The notes beneath the pieces were generated by a model. That model saw only the letters and a program-made list of their open reading frames with translations, was not told the DNA's origin and searched no databases. A program made the translations under genes and the position numbers. From Mitsuaria chitosanitabida ATCC BAA-476 = NBRC 102408 (GTDB taxonomy: Bacteria > Pseudomonadota > Gammaproteobacteria > Burkholderiales > Burkholderiaceae_C): DNA of 64,000 nucleotides. The stretch lies in the NCBI RefSeq assembly GCF_001598255.1, contig NZ_BCYP01000035.1, positions 1 to 64,000 on the forward strand, in the 5' to 3' direction. The first letter of the stretch is position 1; every line of letters begins with the position of its first letter. This document shows positions 1 to 8,631 of this stretch, one piece after another.

Positions 1-1547
1 ATCCGCTGGACTTCGAGCCGATGGCCGGTTGGAGCGACGGAGTCTTCCAACGACGCAAGGAGCGCATGCGGGAGCTGGAGGTCCATCTTCTTGAGATGGG
101 GCGCCCCGACCGGAGCCCGTTCTGGGGATCGGTGAAGACTTTCTTTACGCCCGTAGACGAGAACGCTGCGGCGACGTCGTTGCAGCAATCTCTGGCGCAT
201 GTTGTTCGCTTGCAAGAGCGCTCCGGTGAGCTGTCCGCGCGCCTGATGCTGAGTCAGCCAGTGACGGTGCACGACATTGATGTCGTGTGCAGGGCGGCCC
301 GCCGGGCTGCTCAGGCTCCTCGACTCCAAGGTGTTCAGCTATCGACGCAGGATTGGCAGCTGAGGCGAGATTTGCTGCGCGCGCTGATCGACGCGGGTCA
401 GGGCATGGCGGCTCAGCGAAAGCAGTTCGATTCCCAGCTGATCGACGTGGCCTGGGAGCAGGACCTGCTGCCAGTGCGTCAGGTGCTGCTGAGTCATGGC
501 GGCAAATGGTGGCGATTCCTTTCGGGAGAGTTCAAGCAGGCGAAAGGACGCTTGCAGTCTTTGGCTCGATCGCAACTGCCCAAATCATCCACCGAGATGC
601 TGCAGCTTGTGGATGCCGTGATGGCCTACAGGCAGCACGAGAAGGTGTTTGTCCAGCACGAGACTCTCGGTCAGGCTCTCTTTGGCGCGCAATGGCAGGG
701 TCGAGGGTCGGACTGGGCAGTACTGGATCGACTCATGACCTGGGTGGTCAACCTGCATGATGACTTGGGGAAGGGGACCATTCCAGCGGGAATTGTCGAT
801 TTCCTATCCGGACATGCCGACGCCAGCGGCTTGGGTGACATGGCCGAGGCGATCGAGAGCCTGATGATCGAATCCAAAGCAAGTCTGTCGCGTGTGGCCG
901 AGGTGCTGGGAATCGCAGAGCAGAGCGGACAGGACTTGCAGGCGACACCTCTTGATCAGCTGACTGGACAGCTGGATCGTTGGCAATCGGGCCTCGGAAA
1001 CTTGCGGCATATGGGACGGTTCAACGCGCTGGCAGAGCAGCTACGCGAGGAGCAGATGGGTCAGTTCTTGCCAATGGCCACATCCTGCGATCAGCCCTCA
1101 CAGCTCAGTGCCGCGCTCGAGATGAGTTGGACGTCAGGCCTCCTGCAGCGCCTCTACTCCGACAACCCGACGCTGCAGCACTTTGACCGAGTCCAGCACG
1201 AGCATCGGATCGCCCGATTCCGTGAGTTGGACTTGGCTTCGCTTCGGCATGCGCAGACGCAGCTTGCCGCAAAGGTCTGGGCCTCGAAGCCCAATCTCAA
1301 CCAACCGGGCGAGATGAGTGTTCTCCGGAACGAGTTCAACAAGAAGAAGCGACATCTACCAATACGGCAGCTGATTCTCAAGGCAGGTCGTGCGATCCAG
1401 CAGATCAAGCCGGTGTTCATGATGAGCCCGATGTCGATCGCCAACTTCTTGCCGCCAGGAGTTGTCGAGTTCGATGTGGTTATCTTCGACGAGGCCTCGC
1501 AGGTCAAAGCGGTCGATGCCTTTGGCGCGATCTTGCGCGGACGGTAA
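1..1547 (+). pseudogene. Large SF1 helicase (DUF4011/DUF3320-type), middle part, 5' end outside window
   Basis: The frame is open from base 3, upstream of the first ATG at 21, so the gene begins outside the window and its Walker A motif is not visible. What is seen is a long helical insert typical of AAA_11-type helicases, then the motif around DEAS (helicase motif II), shortly before a TAA at 1545-1547. The next codons continue in the same frame with the expected motif III (GDTRQMPP), so this is the front part of one gene that runs to 3335. Large single-protein helicase-nucleases of this kind are recurrent in genomic and defence islands; a defence role here is inference. Without readthrough the product lacks motifs III-VI and the nuclease. 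Confidence 0.8.
1545..1547 (+). other. In-frame TAA interrupting the helicase gene
   Basis: The stop lies between an Arg codon (cgg) and codons for VVVVGDTRQMPP in the same frame. Relatives usually have a Gln or Lys at this spot just before the VVVVGD strand, so a single C-to-T change of CAA to TAA explains it. Confidence 0.75.
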
Positions 1548-1556
1548 GTCGTAGTA

Positions 1557-3335
1557 GTGGGCGACACGCGCCAAATGCCGCCGACCGACTTCTTCGGACG
1601 TGACGTCGAGATCGATGACGAGGACAACAGCACCGGCGACATAGAGAGCATCCTGAGCATGTTCAAAGCCGCCGGATGCACAGAGCGCTATCTGCGATGG
1701 CACTACCGCAGTCGACACGAGTCCCTGATCGCTGTATCGAATGCCGAGTTCTATGACCAGAAGCTGGTGATCTTCCCTTCGGCAGGGAACGATCCGCTGG
1801 CGACTGGCGTCAGTCTGGAGTACTTGCCGGATGCCCTCTACGACCGGGGACGCACGCGGACGAACAAGGGCGAGGCAAGGGCCGTGGCGAAGGCCGTGAT
1901 GAAGCATGCGGTCGAACGCCCCCAGATGTCCCTGGGCGTCGCCGCGTTCAGCGTGGCTCAGCGCGACTTGATTCTGGTGGAGGTCGAACTACTGCGCCGC
2001 CAGACACCGCAGGCGGAGGCATTCTTTAGCCGTCATCCGAGCGAGCCGTTCTTCGTGAAGAACCTTGAGAACGTTCAGGGTGACGAGCGCGATGCCATCT
2101 TCATCAGCGTGGGCTATGGTCGCAACGAGACGGGGAAGGTCGCTCGAGAGTTTGGCCCTTTGAACAGGGAGGGTGGTCATCGACGTCTGAACGTCCTGAT
2201 CACTCGAGCGAAGTTGAGCATGCGGATCTTCTGCAACTTCAGATCAGAGGAAATGGATCTGGAGAAGTCGGCGAAGCATGGCGTGCGTGCTCTCAAGAAC
2301 TTCCTGAAGTTTGCTGAGACGGGCGAGCTTGAAGTGAGTTACGAGACCGGCAAGGGCCCGGATTCACCCTTTGAGGTCGAGGTGATTGAAGCGCTTCGTG
2401 ATCTGAACTATCAGATTGAGCCGCAGGTGGGCACTGCCGGCTATTTCATCGACATGGCGGTCAAGGATCCTGAACTACCTGGTCGCTACGTGTTGGCGAT
2501 CGAATGCGATGGTGCGGCGTATCACAGCTCGCGCTCTGCTCGTGACCGCGATCGCTTGCGACAAGCTGTTCTTGAAGGATTGGGCTGGAGCTTCCATCGC
2601 ATATGGAGTACGGACTGGTTCCGGAATCGCCAGCAGGAGATCGGGCGCGTGGTAGCTGCCATCGACGACGCCAGAAGCCGGATTCGGACCCCAGGAGCCG
2701 TGCCTGTCGTGACCGAAGTCCAGCCTACGCATGTCATTGAACGCGAGGACTCGACCCGGGACCAAGCGACGGACTTCACGCAGCCATACATCAAGGCAGT
2801 GCTGGAACCCGTGAATGGTATGGAGCTTCATGTTGCCCCCATCCATGCGTTGGACCACATGGTGAGCAAGGTGGCTTCAATCGAAGCGCCCATCCATCTT
2901 TCCGATCTGACCAAGCGGCTGATGGATGCTTTCGGAGTGAGCCGGGCAGGAGCCCGCATCGCTGGTCGCGTACGAGAAGTGGTTGAGTACAGCGCTCGTC
3001 GCGGCGCGATCCATTTCAGGGAGGAGTTCATCTATTGCGTTGGCGATGAACCCATCGCGGCGCGGGATCGCTCCTCATTCAACGCAGCCGACAAGAAGAT
3101 TGAGCTTGTCGCACCAGAGGAGATCGAAGCGGCGTTACTGGAAAGCGTTCGACTTGCATACTCTCTTGACCTTGATGCCGCGATCTCATCCGCCATTGGG
3201 TTGCTCGGGTTTGGCCGAGCGACGCAGAAGATCTCAGCAACGGTAGAAGAGCGACTTGAGCGTTTGGTGAATGCGGGGAGTCTGGCCCGTGTAGACAGTG
3301 TGATTACGCTGCCAGCCAGCCCCTACGGAAGTTGA
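1557..3335 (+). pseudogene. Large SF1 helicase, C-terminal half with endonuclease-like and DUF3320 domains
   Basis: This is the in-frame continuation of the helicase after the stop at 1545. Residues 1-15 carry motif III (GDTRQMPPTDFF), followed by a motif-IV region (LRWHYRSRHE), motif V (ENVQGDERDAI) and motif VI (NVLITRAK). From about residue 275 a restriction-endonuclease-like domain of the MTES_1575 type is seen (PFEVEVIEAL, then IECDGAAYHSS). The last 150 residues resemble DUF3320. The GTG at 1557 has no Shine-Dalgarno sequence, so independent translation is doubtful. The family normally acts as one polypeptide that couples ATP-driven DNA unwinding to cleavage; the split probably inactivates it. 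Confidence 0.8.
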
Positions 3336-3396
3336 AACGCTCCCGTGCTCAACGCTCGGCGTGCGGCGGTACTGGCGAGCGAATCGGCGCTCGACC

Positions 3397-3732
3397 TCAT
3401 CGGACCGGATGCCGGAGCCCTGCGCGGAACTCGGCCAGGTAGTGTTCGATCGAATGCACGGTTCCTGTGCCATAGAGCCGGCCATCCTCGCGATCAACGA
3501 TCACGGGGGCATTCCCCGCAAGCGCCTGAAGGAAGTCGCCGTCCTCCGCGAATGCCTTCGAGTTGTAGGCACAGACCCAGCCGAAGTCGTGCTCCTGCGC
3601 ATCGACGACGACGAGCTGATGCGACGGGCGGTCCTTGTTCCAAGGTAGCGCGGAGCCGTCGAGGTCCATGGCGCGTTCCAGGGCGCGCAGGTAACGGGCG
3701 ATGGCCTCGTCGGCCATGGCGCGGGTGATCAA
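3397..3732 (-). CDS. Imm35-like immunity protein
   Basis: A 111-residue cytosolic protein from a TTG start; an ATG lies six codons in. The central segment (VVVDAQEHDFGWVCAYNSKAF) and the following IVDREDGRLYGTGT resemble Imm35/YrhB immunity proteins, which neutralise polymorphic toxins. No toxin gene is adjacent in the window. The start overlaps the stop of the upstream HD-domain gene by four bases (TTGA on the minus strand), so the two are probably translated together. Family assignment is from motif appearance only. Confidence 0.65.
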   Translation of the reverse strand: MITRAMADEAIARYLRALERAMDLDGSALPWNKDRPSHQLVVVDAQEHDFGWVCAYNSKAFAEDGDFLQALAGNAPVIVDREDGRLYGTGTVHSIEHYLAEFRAGLRHPVR

Positions 3733-4163
3733 GCCGGCTCCATCCCATCCAGGAGAAGCGCCCGTACTGCTCGGTACTCGTCCAGACGGGCGAGGTCGCG
3801 CTCGGTCGGATTCGGAAGCCTGGAGAGATCCATGTTCTCCGCGTTGTCCGCGAGCTTCACCTCGCGCGCGACCGGATCGGCCTTGGCGCGTGTCGCTGCT
3901 TGCAGGCGAGTCTCACCGGGCCGTTTGGTCAACGCGTCCACGGCGTTGACGACAGCATCCGGGAACCCCTCGGCCCGCAGGTCCTCGAGCGAGACCCCCG
4001 CGTCCTCGACGACGTCATGCAGGACCGCGGCCATGCGCTGAGCGCCGCCGGATAGACGCAGCATCACCTTCAGCGGATGGAGGATGTACGGTTCTCCGCC
4101 CTTGTCGAGTTGACCCGCATGGGCGGAGGCGGCGATCTCGATGGCGCGTTCAAGCGTGGACAT
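3729..4163 (-). CDS. Small HD-domain hydrolase, SpoT/MESH1-like
   Basis: A 144-residue single-domain protein with the RelA/SpoT hydrolase-type pattern: an early SAHAGQ histidine, HPLKV, the metal-binding LHDVVED motif and LADNAEN. Such stand-alone small alarmone hydrolases remove the pyrophosphate of (p)ppGpp-like nucleotides, and some act as antitoxins to toxic alarmone synthetases. No synthetase domain is present. It is the first gene of a two-gene unit with the Imm35-like gene. The substrate is inferred from the family. Confidence 0.75.
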   Translation of the reverse strand: MSTLERAIEIAASAHAGQLDKGGEPYILHPLKVMLRLSGGAQRMAAVLHDVVEDAGVSLEDLRAEGFPDAVVNAVDALTKRPGETRLQAATRAKADPVAREVKLADNAENMDLSRLPNPTERDLARLDEYRAVRALLLDGMEPA

Positions 4164-4393
4164 CGGCCGACGATAGAGGCAAGGCCCTCGGGGTTCCCGG
4201 CACGGTGGCAGGCTTGGCGTGGGGGCTGTCGCCTAGGGAATCTCTGCAGAACCACGTCCGATCCGCTCGCGGGCCGACGATCCGAGTTCGGAGCCTTGCG
4301 ATGCGGCGGAAGGCGGCGATTCGCGGTCAGATTGACGCTGCAGCGTGCGTCCTTCGAGCGCGTCGATGGTGCTTGAACACATCGCTGGCGCAC

Positions 4394-4525
4394 TCATCCC
4401 TGCACCTTCAACGCCACCAACGTCACCAACGCCGCCCAGGGCAGCACCTGGTTCAACTCGTCCAGGAAGACCTCCTTGCGCGTCTTCTTGGGAAGCGGGT
4501 CAAGGCCAAGCGTGAGCTGGTCCAT
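4394..4525 (-). pseudogene. IS5-family transposase N-terminal remnant
   Basis: Reading the minus strand from the ATG at 4525 gives a 43-residue frame starting MDQLTLGLDPLPKKTRKEVF and continuing LDELNQVLPWAALV. This is the characteristic N-terminus of IS5-group DDE transposases. Homology ends after about 35 residues and a stop follows at 4394. No catalytic domain, terminal inverted repeat or target duplication was found, so it is a decayed relic. Confidence 0.75.
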
Positions 4526-4648
4526 GGCCCGAATCGTCAGCAATGCTCATGCCTCGCGCCAGTCGGGCTGGCGCCAGGCAAGCAGCTTTGAGAAACTATC
4601 GCGATCACGACGAAGCCGTTCGGGCGAGCGTCTAAGAAGGAAGAGCGA

Positions 4649-4966
4649 ATGCGAGCAGCGGTTGAAGCGTTGGTCGACCTGGGGCCGCTCTCAGCCTCTA
4701 ACGTGGCGGAAGTGCCGACGTTGGAGATGTTCGAGCGGCTACTGCAGCAAGTCAGCAGGCCCGTATCCGACACGGAGGCCACGGCACTTTGCAGACTCTT
4801 TGGTCCTGATGACTGCTTTGGCCTGGCTTGGTCACTGTTGCATCTGATCGAAACCGCCCCTGGATGGCCGGTGGAGACTGTTCTGGCGACGATCGTGAGT
4901 CCATGGCAAGACACTCTTCGGGAAAGGCTGAGGATCAGTCAAACGGGTTCCTCAGACCTACCCTAG
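4649..4966 (+). CDS. Hypothetical protein, 105 aa
   Basis: The ATG follows a good ribosome-binding site (agaagga at about 4635). The product is acidic and helical, with no signal peptide or membrane segment and no motif I recognise. It sits between the IS5 remnant and the M61 peptidase gene, in accessory-looking DNA. Size and position would fit a small immunity or stress protein, but nothing in the sequence proves this. Confidence 0.5.
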   Translation: MRAAVEALVDLGPLSASNVAEVPTLEMFERLLQQVSRPVSDTEATALCRLFGPDDCFGLAWSLLHLIETAPGWPVETVLATIVSPWQDTLRERLRISQTGSSDLP

Positions 4967-4985
4967 CGGGCCCGCATCACGGCGC

Positions 4986-6749
4986 TCAGCGTCGCATCCA
5001 CGCCTGACAGCTCGCGTCCCCCGCCGCGCCGGCGCGCACGGTCAGCATCGGCAGGCGATCGGTGCTGCCGTCGACGGGGCGATAGCGCAGTTCCTTCGCG
5101 CCGTCGGCGGTCTTGAGCTGCAGTGTGATGTCCTTGTCGGTGTTGTCGCCGTAGATCGACCAGCCCTGCAGGGTCATGCCGTCGCGCAGACCCGCGCGGT
5201 AGGCCGGGCCGTCGGGCACGACGCCCGTGGCCACGCGCTTGGCAAGCGCGTTCATGTCGAAGCCCGGCACCCAGCGCGGCACGTCCGACCAGCCGAGCTG
5301 GAAGCACGGTCCCGCGAGGCCTTCGTCCAGCTCGACGTTGCGACCCTCGACGACATAGGCCTTCACCTGCTCGCGCGGCCTGGCGCCCAGCGTGGCCGTC
5401 AGCGCCTGCATGACGCGCTCATGCGCGGGCGGGGCCTTCGCCGCACGCTCGGTGTCGAGCAGCAGTCCTCGCAGCAAGCCGTCCAGCCCCGCGGGGTCCG
5501 TGCGCCGCAGCTCGCGGTCCCAGTCCATGGCGAGCAGCTCGCCCCGCGCATACATCTGGCGGCCGGCGTTGCGGTCGCTGAAGAAACGACCCGCGATGTT
5601 CTCCGCCGTCGCGTTGCGCGCCGGCGAGCGCCAGTAGCCGCGCAGCATCTGCGTCACCTGGTCCGCGTAACGGTCCAGCGACCAGAGCCCACCGGACAGC
5701 AGCAGGCGATGCGTGTAGTAGTCGGTGAAACCTTCGGACAGCCAGTAGTGACGGGCAACCTGCTCGGCGCTGCCGTTGATCGTGCCGCCCAGCCGATTCG
5801 GGATCCACAGGTGCAGGTTCTCGTGGCCGATGAGGAACTCGAAGCTGTCGCTGCTGGTCGCCGGGTCCTGGCTGACGTGGAGCACGGCCGCCTGCGCGAC
5901 CAGCGTGCCGCCGTTGTTGCCGGCGCTGTGATTCGGCGTGCGCGCCACGGTCTGGCGCGGCGCGCTGGCGTCACCCCAGAAGCGGCGATGCGCGTCGAGC
6001 AGCCGGGCCACCTGCTCCGCGAAGCGCGCGTCCTCGGTCGGCTGCTTGCCGCGGCTGGCGATGACCACGGGGCCGGTGGCCAGCCGGCGCTCGATCACCC
6101 GCCATCCCGGACCGCCCGCGTAGAACGCGTGCCGCAGTTGCGAATGCGGGCCTCGCGTACTCACGTCCTCGTGCGACGCGACCGCGCCATCGAAGTGGCT
6201 GCCCAGCAGCGGGCCGACCTTGCCGTCGGGCTGCACCAGCGTCAGGCACATCCGCGCGGTCCGCTCGTCACCCCAGGTGTCCACGCTGAGCAGCGCGCCA
6301 TACCCGAAGAACTGGAACCAGTCGGCGCCGATCTGCGTGCGGTAGAGCTGCTCCTGCTGCTGGACCTGGCCGTCGTCGGGGTCAGGAAGCGCGGCACGCA
6401 CCTGATAGCGCAGGGTCACGCGGTCGTCGGCCTCGTGCTCGATCTTCCAGCGGTTGCCGTCCTCGCCGGGCAGCACGCGCACCCCCGCGGACTGCTCCGT
6501 CGCCAGGTTCAGCGAGCCGCCGTAATCCTTGATCCCCGCCCAGCCGGACTGGATCCGCACCGCGCTCTCGTGGCGGCCCTCGGAGGGGAAGCTCATCGTC
6601 ACGTCGAGTCGGCGCGGCGTGGTGTCGTAGCGGGGCGTGATGCGGTAGCTCAGATCGCAGGCCTGGTCGGCGTGGGCGGCGACCGAGGCGAGCAGCAGCG
6701 CCGCGGCGATGGACAGCCCCCGCGCGAGGGTCAGGCCTTGCGCGCGCAT
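4986..6749 (-). CDS. Secreted M61-family peptidase with PDZ domain
   Basis: A 587-residue protein with an N-terminal Sec signal peptide (hydrophobic stretch ending near AHADQ). The zinc-binding HENLH motif lies near residue 308, followed about 35 residues later by LSEGFTDYY, which supplies the third metal ligand in gluzincins. A PDZ-like domain occupies roughly residues 490-570. M61 enzymes are glycyl-type aminopeptidases, and the signal peptide implies a periplasmic or secreted location. The start codon overlaps the stop of the dehydratase gene by one base (TGATG), so the two are probably cotranscribed. Confidence 0.88.
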   Translation of the reverse strand: MRAQGLTLARGLSIAAALLLASVAAHADQACDLSYRITPRYDTTPRRLDVTMSFPSEGRHESAVRIQSGWAGIKDYGGSLNLATEQSAGVRVLPGEDGNRWKIEHEADDRVTLRYQVRAALPDPDDGQVQQQEQLYRTQIGADWFQFFGYGALLSVDTWGDERTARMCLTLVQPDGKVGPLLGSHFDGAVASHEDVSTRGPHSQLRHAFYAGGPGWRVIERRLATGPVVIASRGKQPTEDARFAEQVARLLDAHRRFWGDASAPRQTVARTPNHSAGNNGGTLVAQAAVLHVSQDPATSSDSFEFLIGHENLHLWIPNRLGGTINGSAEQVARHYWLSEGFTDYYTHRLLLSGGLWSLDRYADQVTQMLRGYWRSPARNATAENIAGRFFSDRNAGRQMYARGELLAMDWDRELRRTDPAGLDGLLRGLLLDTERAAKAPPAHERVMQALTATLGARPREQVKAYVVEGRNVELDEGLAGPCFQLGWSDVPRWVPGFDMNALAKRVATGVVPDGPAYRAGLRDGMTLQGWSIYGDNTDKDITLQLKTADGAKELRYRPVDGSTDRLPMLTVRAGAAGDASCQAWMRR

Positions 6750-7681
6750 CAGGCGGTCTTCGCGACCAGCGCCGCGCGCCAGTCCTGGAGCTGCTGGAGC
6801 GTCGCCGTGCTGCCGCCGCAGACGATCACGAGCGGCGACTGGAACGGGGCCAGCACCGGGTCCTGACGGTAGAGCGCCGCCAGCGTCGCGCCACAGGCGG
6901 GCTCGACCAGCACGCGGTGGTCGTGCAGGAAGGCGAGGCAGGCGTCGACGGCCTCCAGGTCGGACACGACGAGGGAGCGGATGTCATGGGTCCGCGTCAG
7001 CTCGAAGGCGTTCGCGCAGACCTGCTTCGCGCCCAGCGAGGTGGCGATGCTGGTGATCGCGTCGAGCATGATGCGCTCGCCCTTCGCGGCGGATTGCGCG
7101 AGCGAGTCGGCGCCGAAGGTCTCCATGGCGACCACGGGGATGTGGCCGAGGCCGTTGCGTCGCAGGCCTTCCACGACGCCCGACATCAGGCCGCCGCCCC
7201 CCACCGACAGCAGCACCGAATCAAAGGCCACGCCCGCGCGCGCGACCTCGTCGATCATGGTCGCGTGGCCGGCCCAGGTCGTGGGGTTGTCGAAGGGGTG
7301 CAGGGCGGCGGAGGTGGCGTCCACCATGGACTCCGCCAGCGCGTTCGCCTCGGTCCAGGAGGCGCCGTGCACCACGATGTCCGCGCCTTCGAGCGCGATG
7401 AGCTCGCGGGCGCGGGCGGTGGTGGTCTCCGGGACCACCACGGTCACGGGGATGCCCAGCTGGCGGCCCGCATAGGCGACGGCGATGCCGGCATTCCCGC
7501 CCGAGGACGAGATGAAGCGCGTCTTGCCCTGGCGGGCGAGCGCCTCGCAGGTCGCGCCGATGCCGCGCAGCTTGAAGGAGCCCGAGGGCTGCAGGGCCTC
7601 CAGCTTGAGCCGGACGTCCTTTCCGGTGAGGCGGCTCAGCGGTCGCGAGGGAATGAGCGGGGTCTCGATGTGCAGAGGCAA
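6749..7681 (-). CDS. PLP-dependent serine/threonine dehydratase
   Basis: A fold-type II PLP enzyme. The Schiff-base lysine is Lys37 in SGSFKLRG, the Asn of SSGGNAGIA contacts PLP, and SVGGGGL is the phosphate-binding loop. About 310 residues without a C-terminal ACT domain, as in catabolic L-serine/threonine dehydratases (substrate to 2-oxoacid plus ammonia). I chose the TTG at 7681 because an AGGAGA ribosome-binding site lies about 8 bases upstream; an ATG at 7723 would add an Arg/Pro-rich tail with no support. It is followed directly by the M61 peptidase gene. Confidence 0.85.
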   Translation of the reverse strand: MPLHIETPLIPSRPLSRLTGKDVRLKLEALQPSGSFKLRGIGATCEALARQGKTRFISSSGGNAGIAVAYAGRQLGIPVTVVVPETTTARARELIALEGADIVVHGASWTEANALAESMVDATSAALHPFDNPTTWAGHATMIDEVARAGVAFDSVLLSVGGGGLMSGVVEGLRRNGLGHIPVVAMETFGADSLAQSAAKGERIMLDAITSIATSLGAKQVCANAFELTRTHDIRSLVVSDLEAVDACLAFLHDHRVLVEPACGATLAALYRQDPVLAPFQSPLVIVCGGSTATLQQLQDWRAALVAKTA

Positions 7682-7801
7682 GGCGGGGTCTCCTGAAAGC
7701 GGCGGACGTCGACGGCGGAGCATAGCGGGCCGAGGCGCCGGCCGCGGGCGCGCGAGGCACGAGGGCCTCGCCGCGCGCCGCGCCGGCGCCGACGCTGGGG
7801 C

Positions 7802-8221
7802 TCAGGTCGTGAAGTCTCCGGCGGCTTCCGGCTGGAACAACAGCGCGGCGACCTCGGCCGCGTGCGTGTCGCCGTCCGGCCCGGTCCATTCGACGCGCTC
7901 GCCGAGCTCCGCGCCAAGCAGGCTCAGGCCCAGGGGCGAGAACACGCTGATGCGGCCCTCGTCGAGTCGGGCGTCGCGGGGATAGCTCAGCGTGACCTCC
8001 ATCGGCCCGTCGGACGCGACGAGCCGCACCCGCGAGCCCATCGTCACGACATGGGACGGCATGTGGCGCGGGTCGAGCTGCTCGGCGAGGTCGAGGACTT
8101 CCTCGGCCAGATCGGCGGTGTGGGGCGGCAGCCGCAGGCCCGCTCGGGGTGTGCGGACGAGGGTGGACAGACGGACGTGATCCAGCCAGCTCAGCTGGCG
8201 TGCTTTCAGATTGAGCGCCAT
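7802..8221 (-). CDS. Rnk/GreA-C-terminal-like regulator protein
   Basis: 139 residues from the ATG at 8221, which follows a strong GGAGGA site; longer upstream readings are Arg-rich and unlikely. The C-terminal half (VTMGSRVRLV, then VTLSYPRDARLDEGRISVFSPLGLSLLGAELGE) matches the GreA/GreB C-terminal FKBP-like domain in the arrangement of Rnk, the regulator of nucleoside diphosphate kinase. Such proteins bind RNA polymerase near the secondary channel. The exact target here is unknown. Confidence 0.75.
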   Translation of the reverse strand: MALNLKARQLSWLDHVRLSTLVRTPRAGLRLPPHTADLAEEVLDLAEQLDPRHMPSHVVTMGSRVRLVASDGPMEVTLSYPRDARLDEGRISVFSPLGLSLLGAELGERVEWTGPDGDTHAAEVAALLFQPEAAGDFTT

Positions 8222-8452
8222 GGCTCCTCCAAGAACGCGGCGTCGAACGCGCGCGGGTTGCCCGGGGAGTGCCCGGCGACCGATGGGGGAGAAGGTGGGG
8301 GAGGTCGCCGGGCCTAGGGAAGTGCGGCGGCGAGCGCGTGGCGCTGCCCGCACGCGCGCAGCGCTCGGCCGGCCTTCGGGGCGGCGGCGAGCATCAGGGC
8401 GATGGGGGTGGCGGGCATGGGGCGACTATAGCGAGGCCGGGCGGCCCGTCGC

Positions 8453-8469
8453 TTTCAAGCGGTTGCAAA
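8453..8469. promoter_or_regulatory. Probable LacI-family operator, imperfect
   Basis: An imperfect dyad, tttcaagcggttgcaaa, with the AAnCGnTT centre typical of LacI/GalR-family sites. It lies 18 bases before a perfect site and upstream of the glucanase gene. No LacI-type regulator gene is in the window. Confidence 0.5.
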
Positions 8470-8486
8470 CAAAATCCCGTCACGAA

Positions 8487-8500
8487 TGAAAGCGCTTTCA
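8487..8500. promoter_or_regulatory. LacI-family operator, perfect palindrome
   Basis: TGAAAGCGCTTTCA is a perfect 14-bp palindrome with a central CG, the hallmark of LacI-family operators. It lies 132 bases upstream of the GH16 glucanase start, suggesting sugar-responsive control of that gene. Confidence 0.6.
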
Positions 8501-8631
8501 AGATTGGCGGAAATTGCCTAGGATCGGCGCCGCAGGAGAAGTCGCGATCCTGGACGAGCGCCGCAGAGCGCTGGCCGGATCGCGCCGATCGGTGCCCTCC
8601 CGCACACCATCGACACCTTCTGGAGACATGA

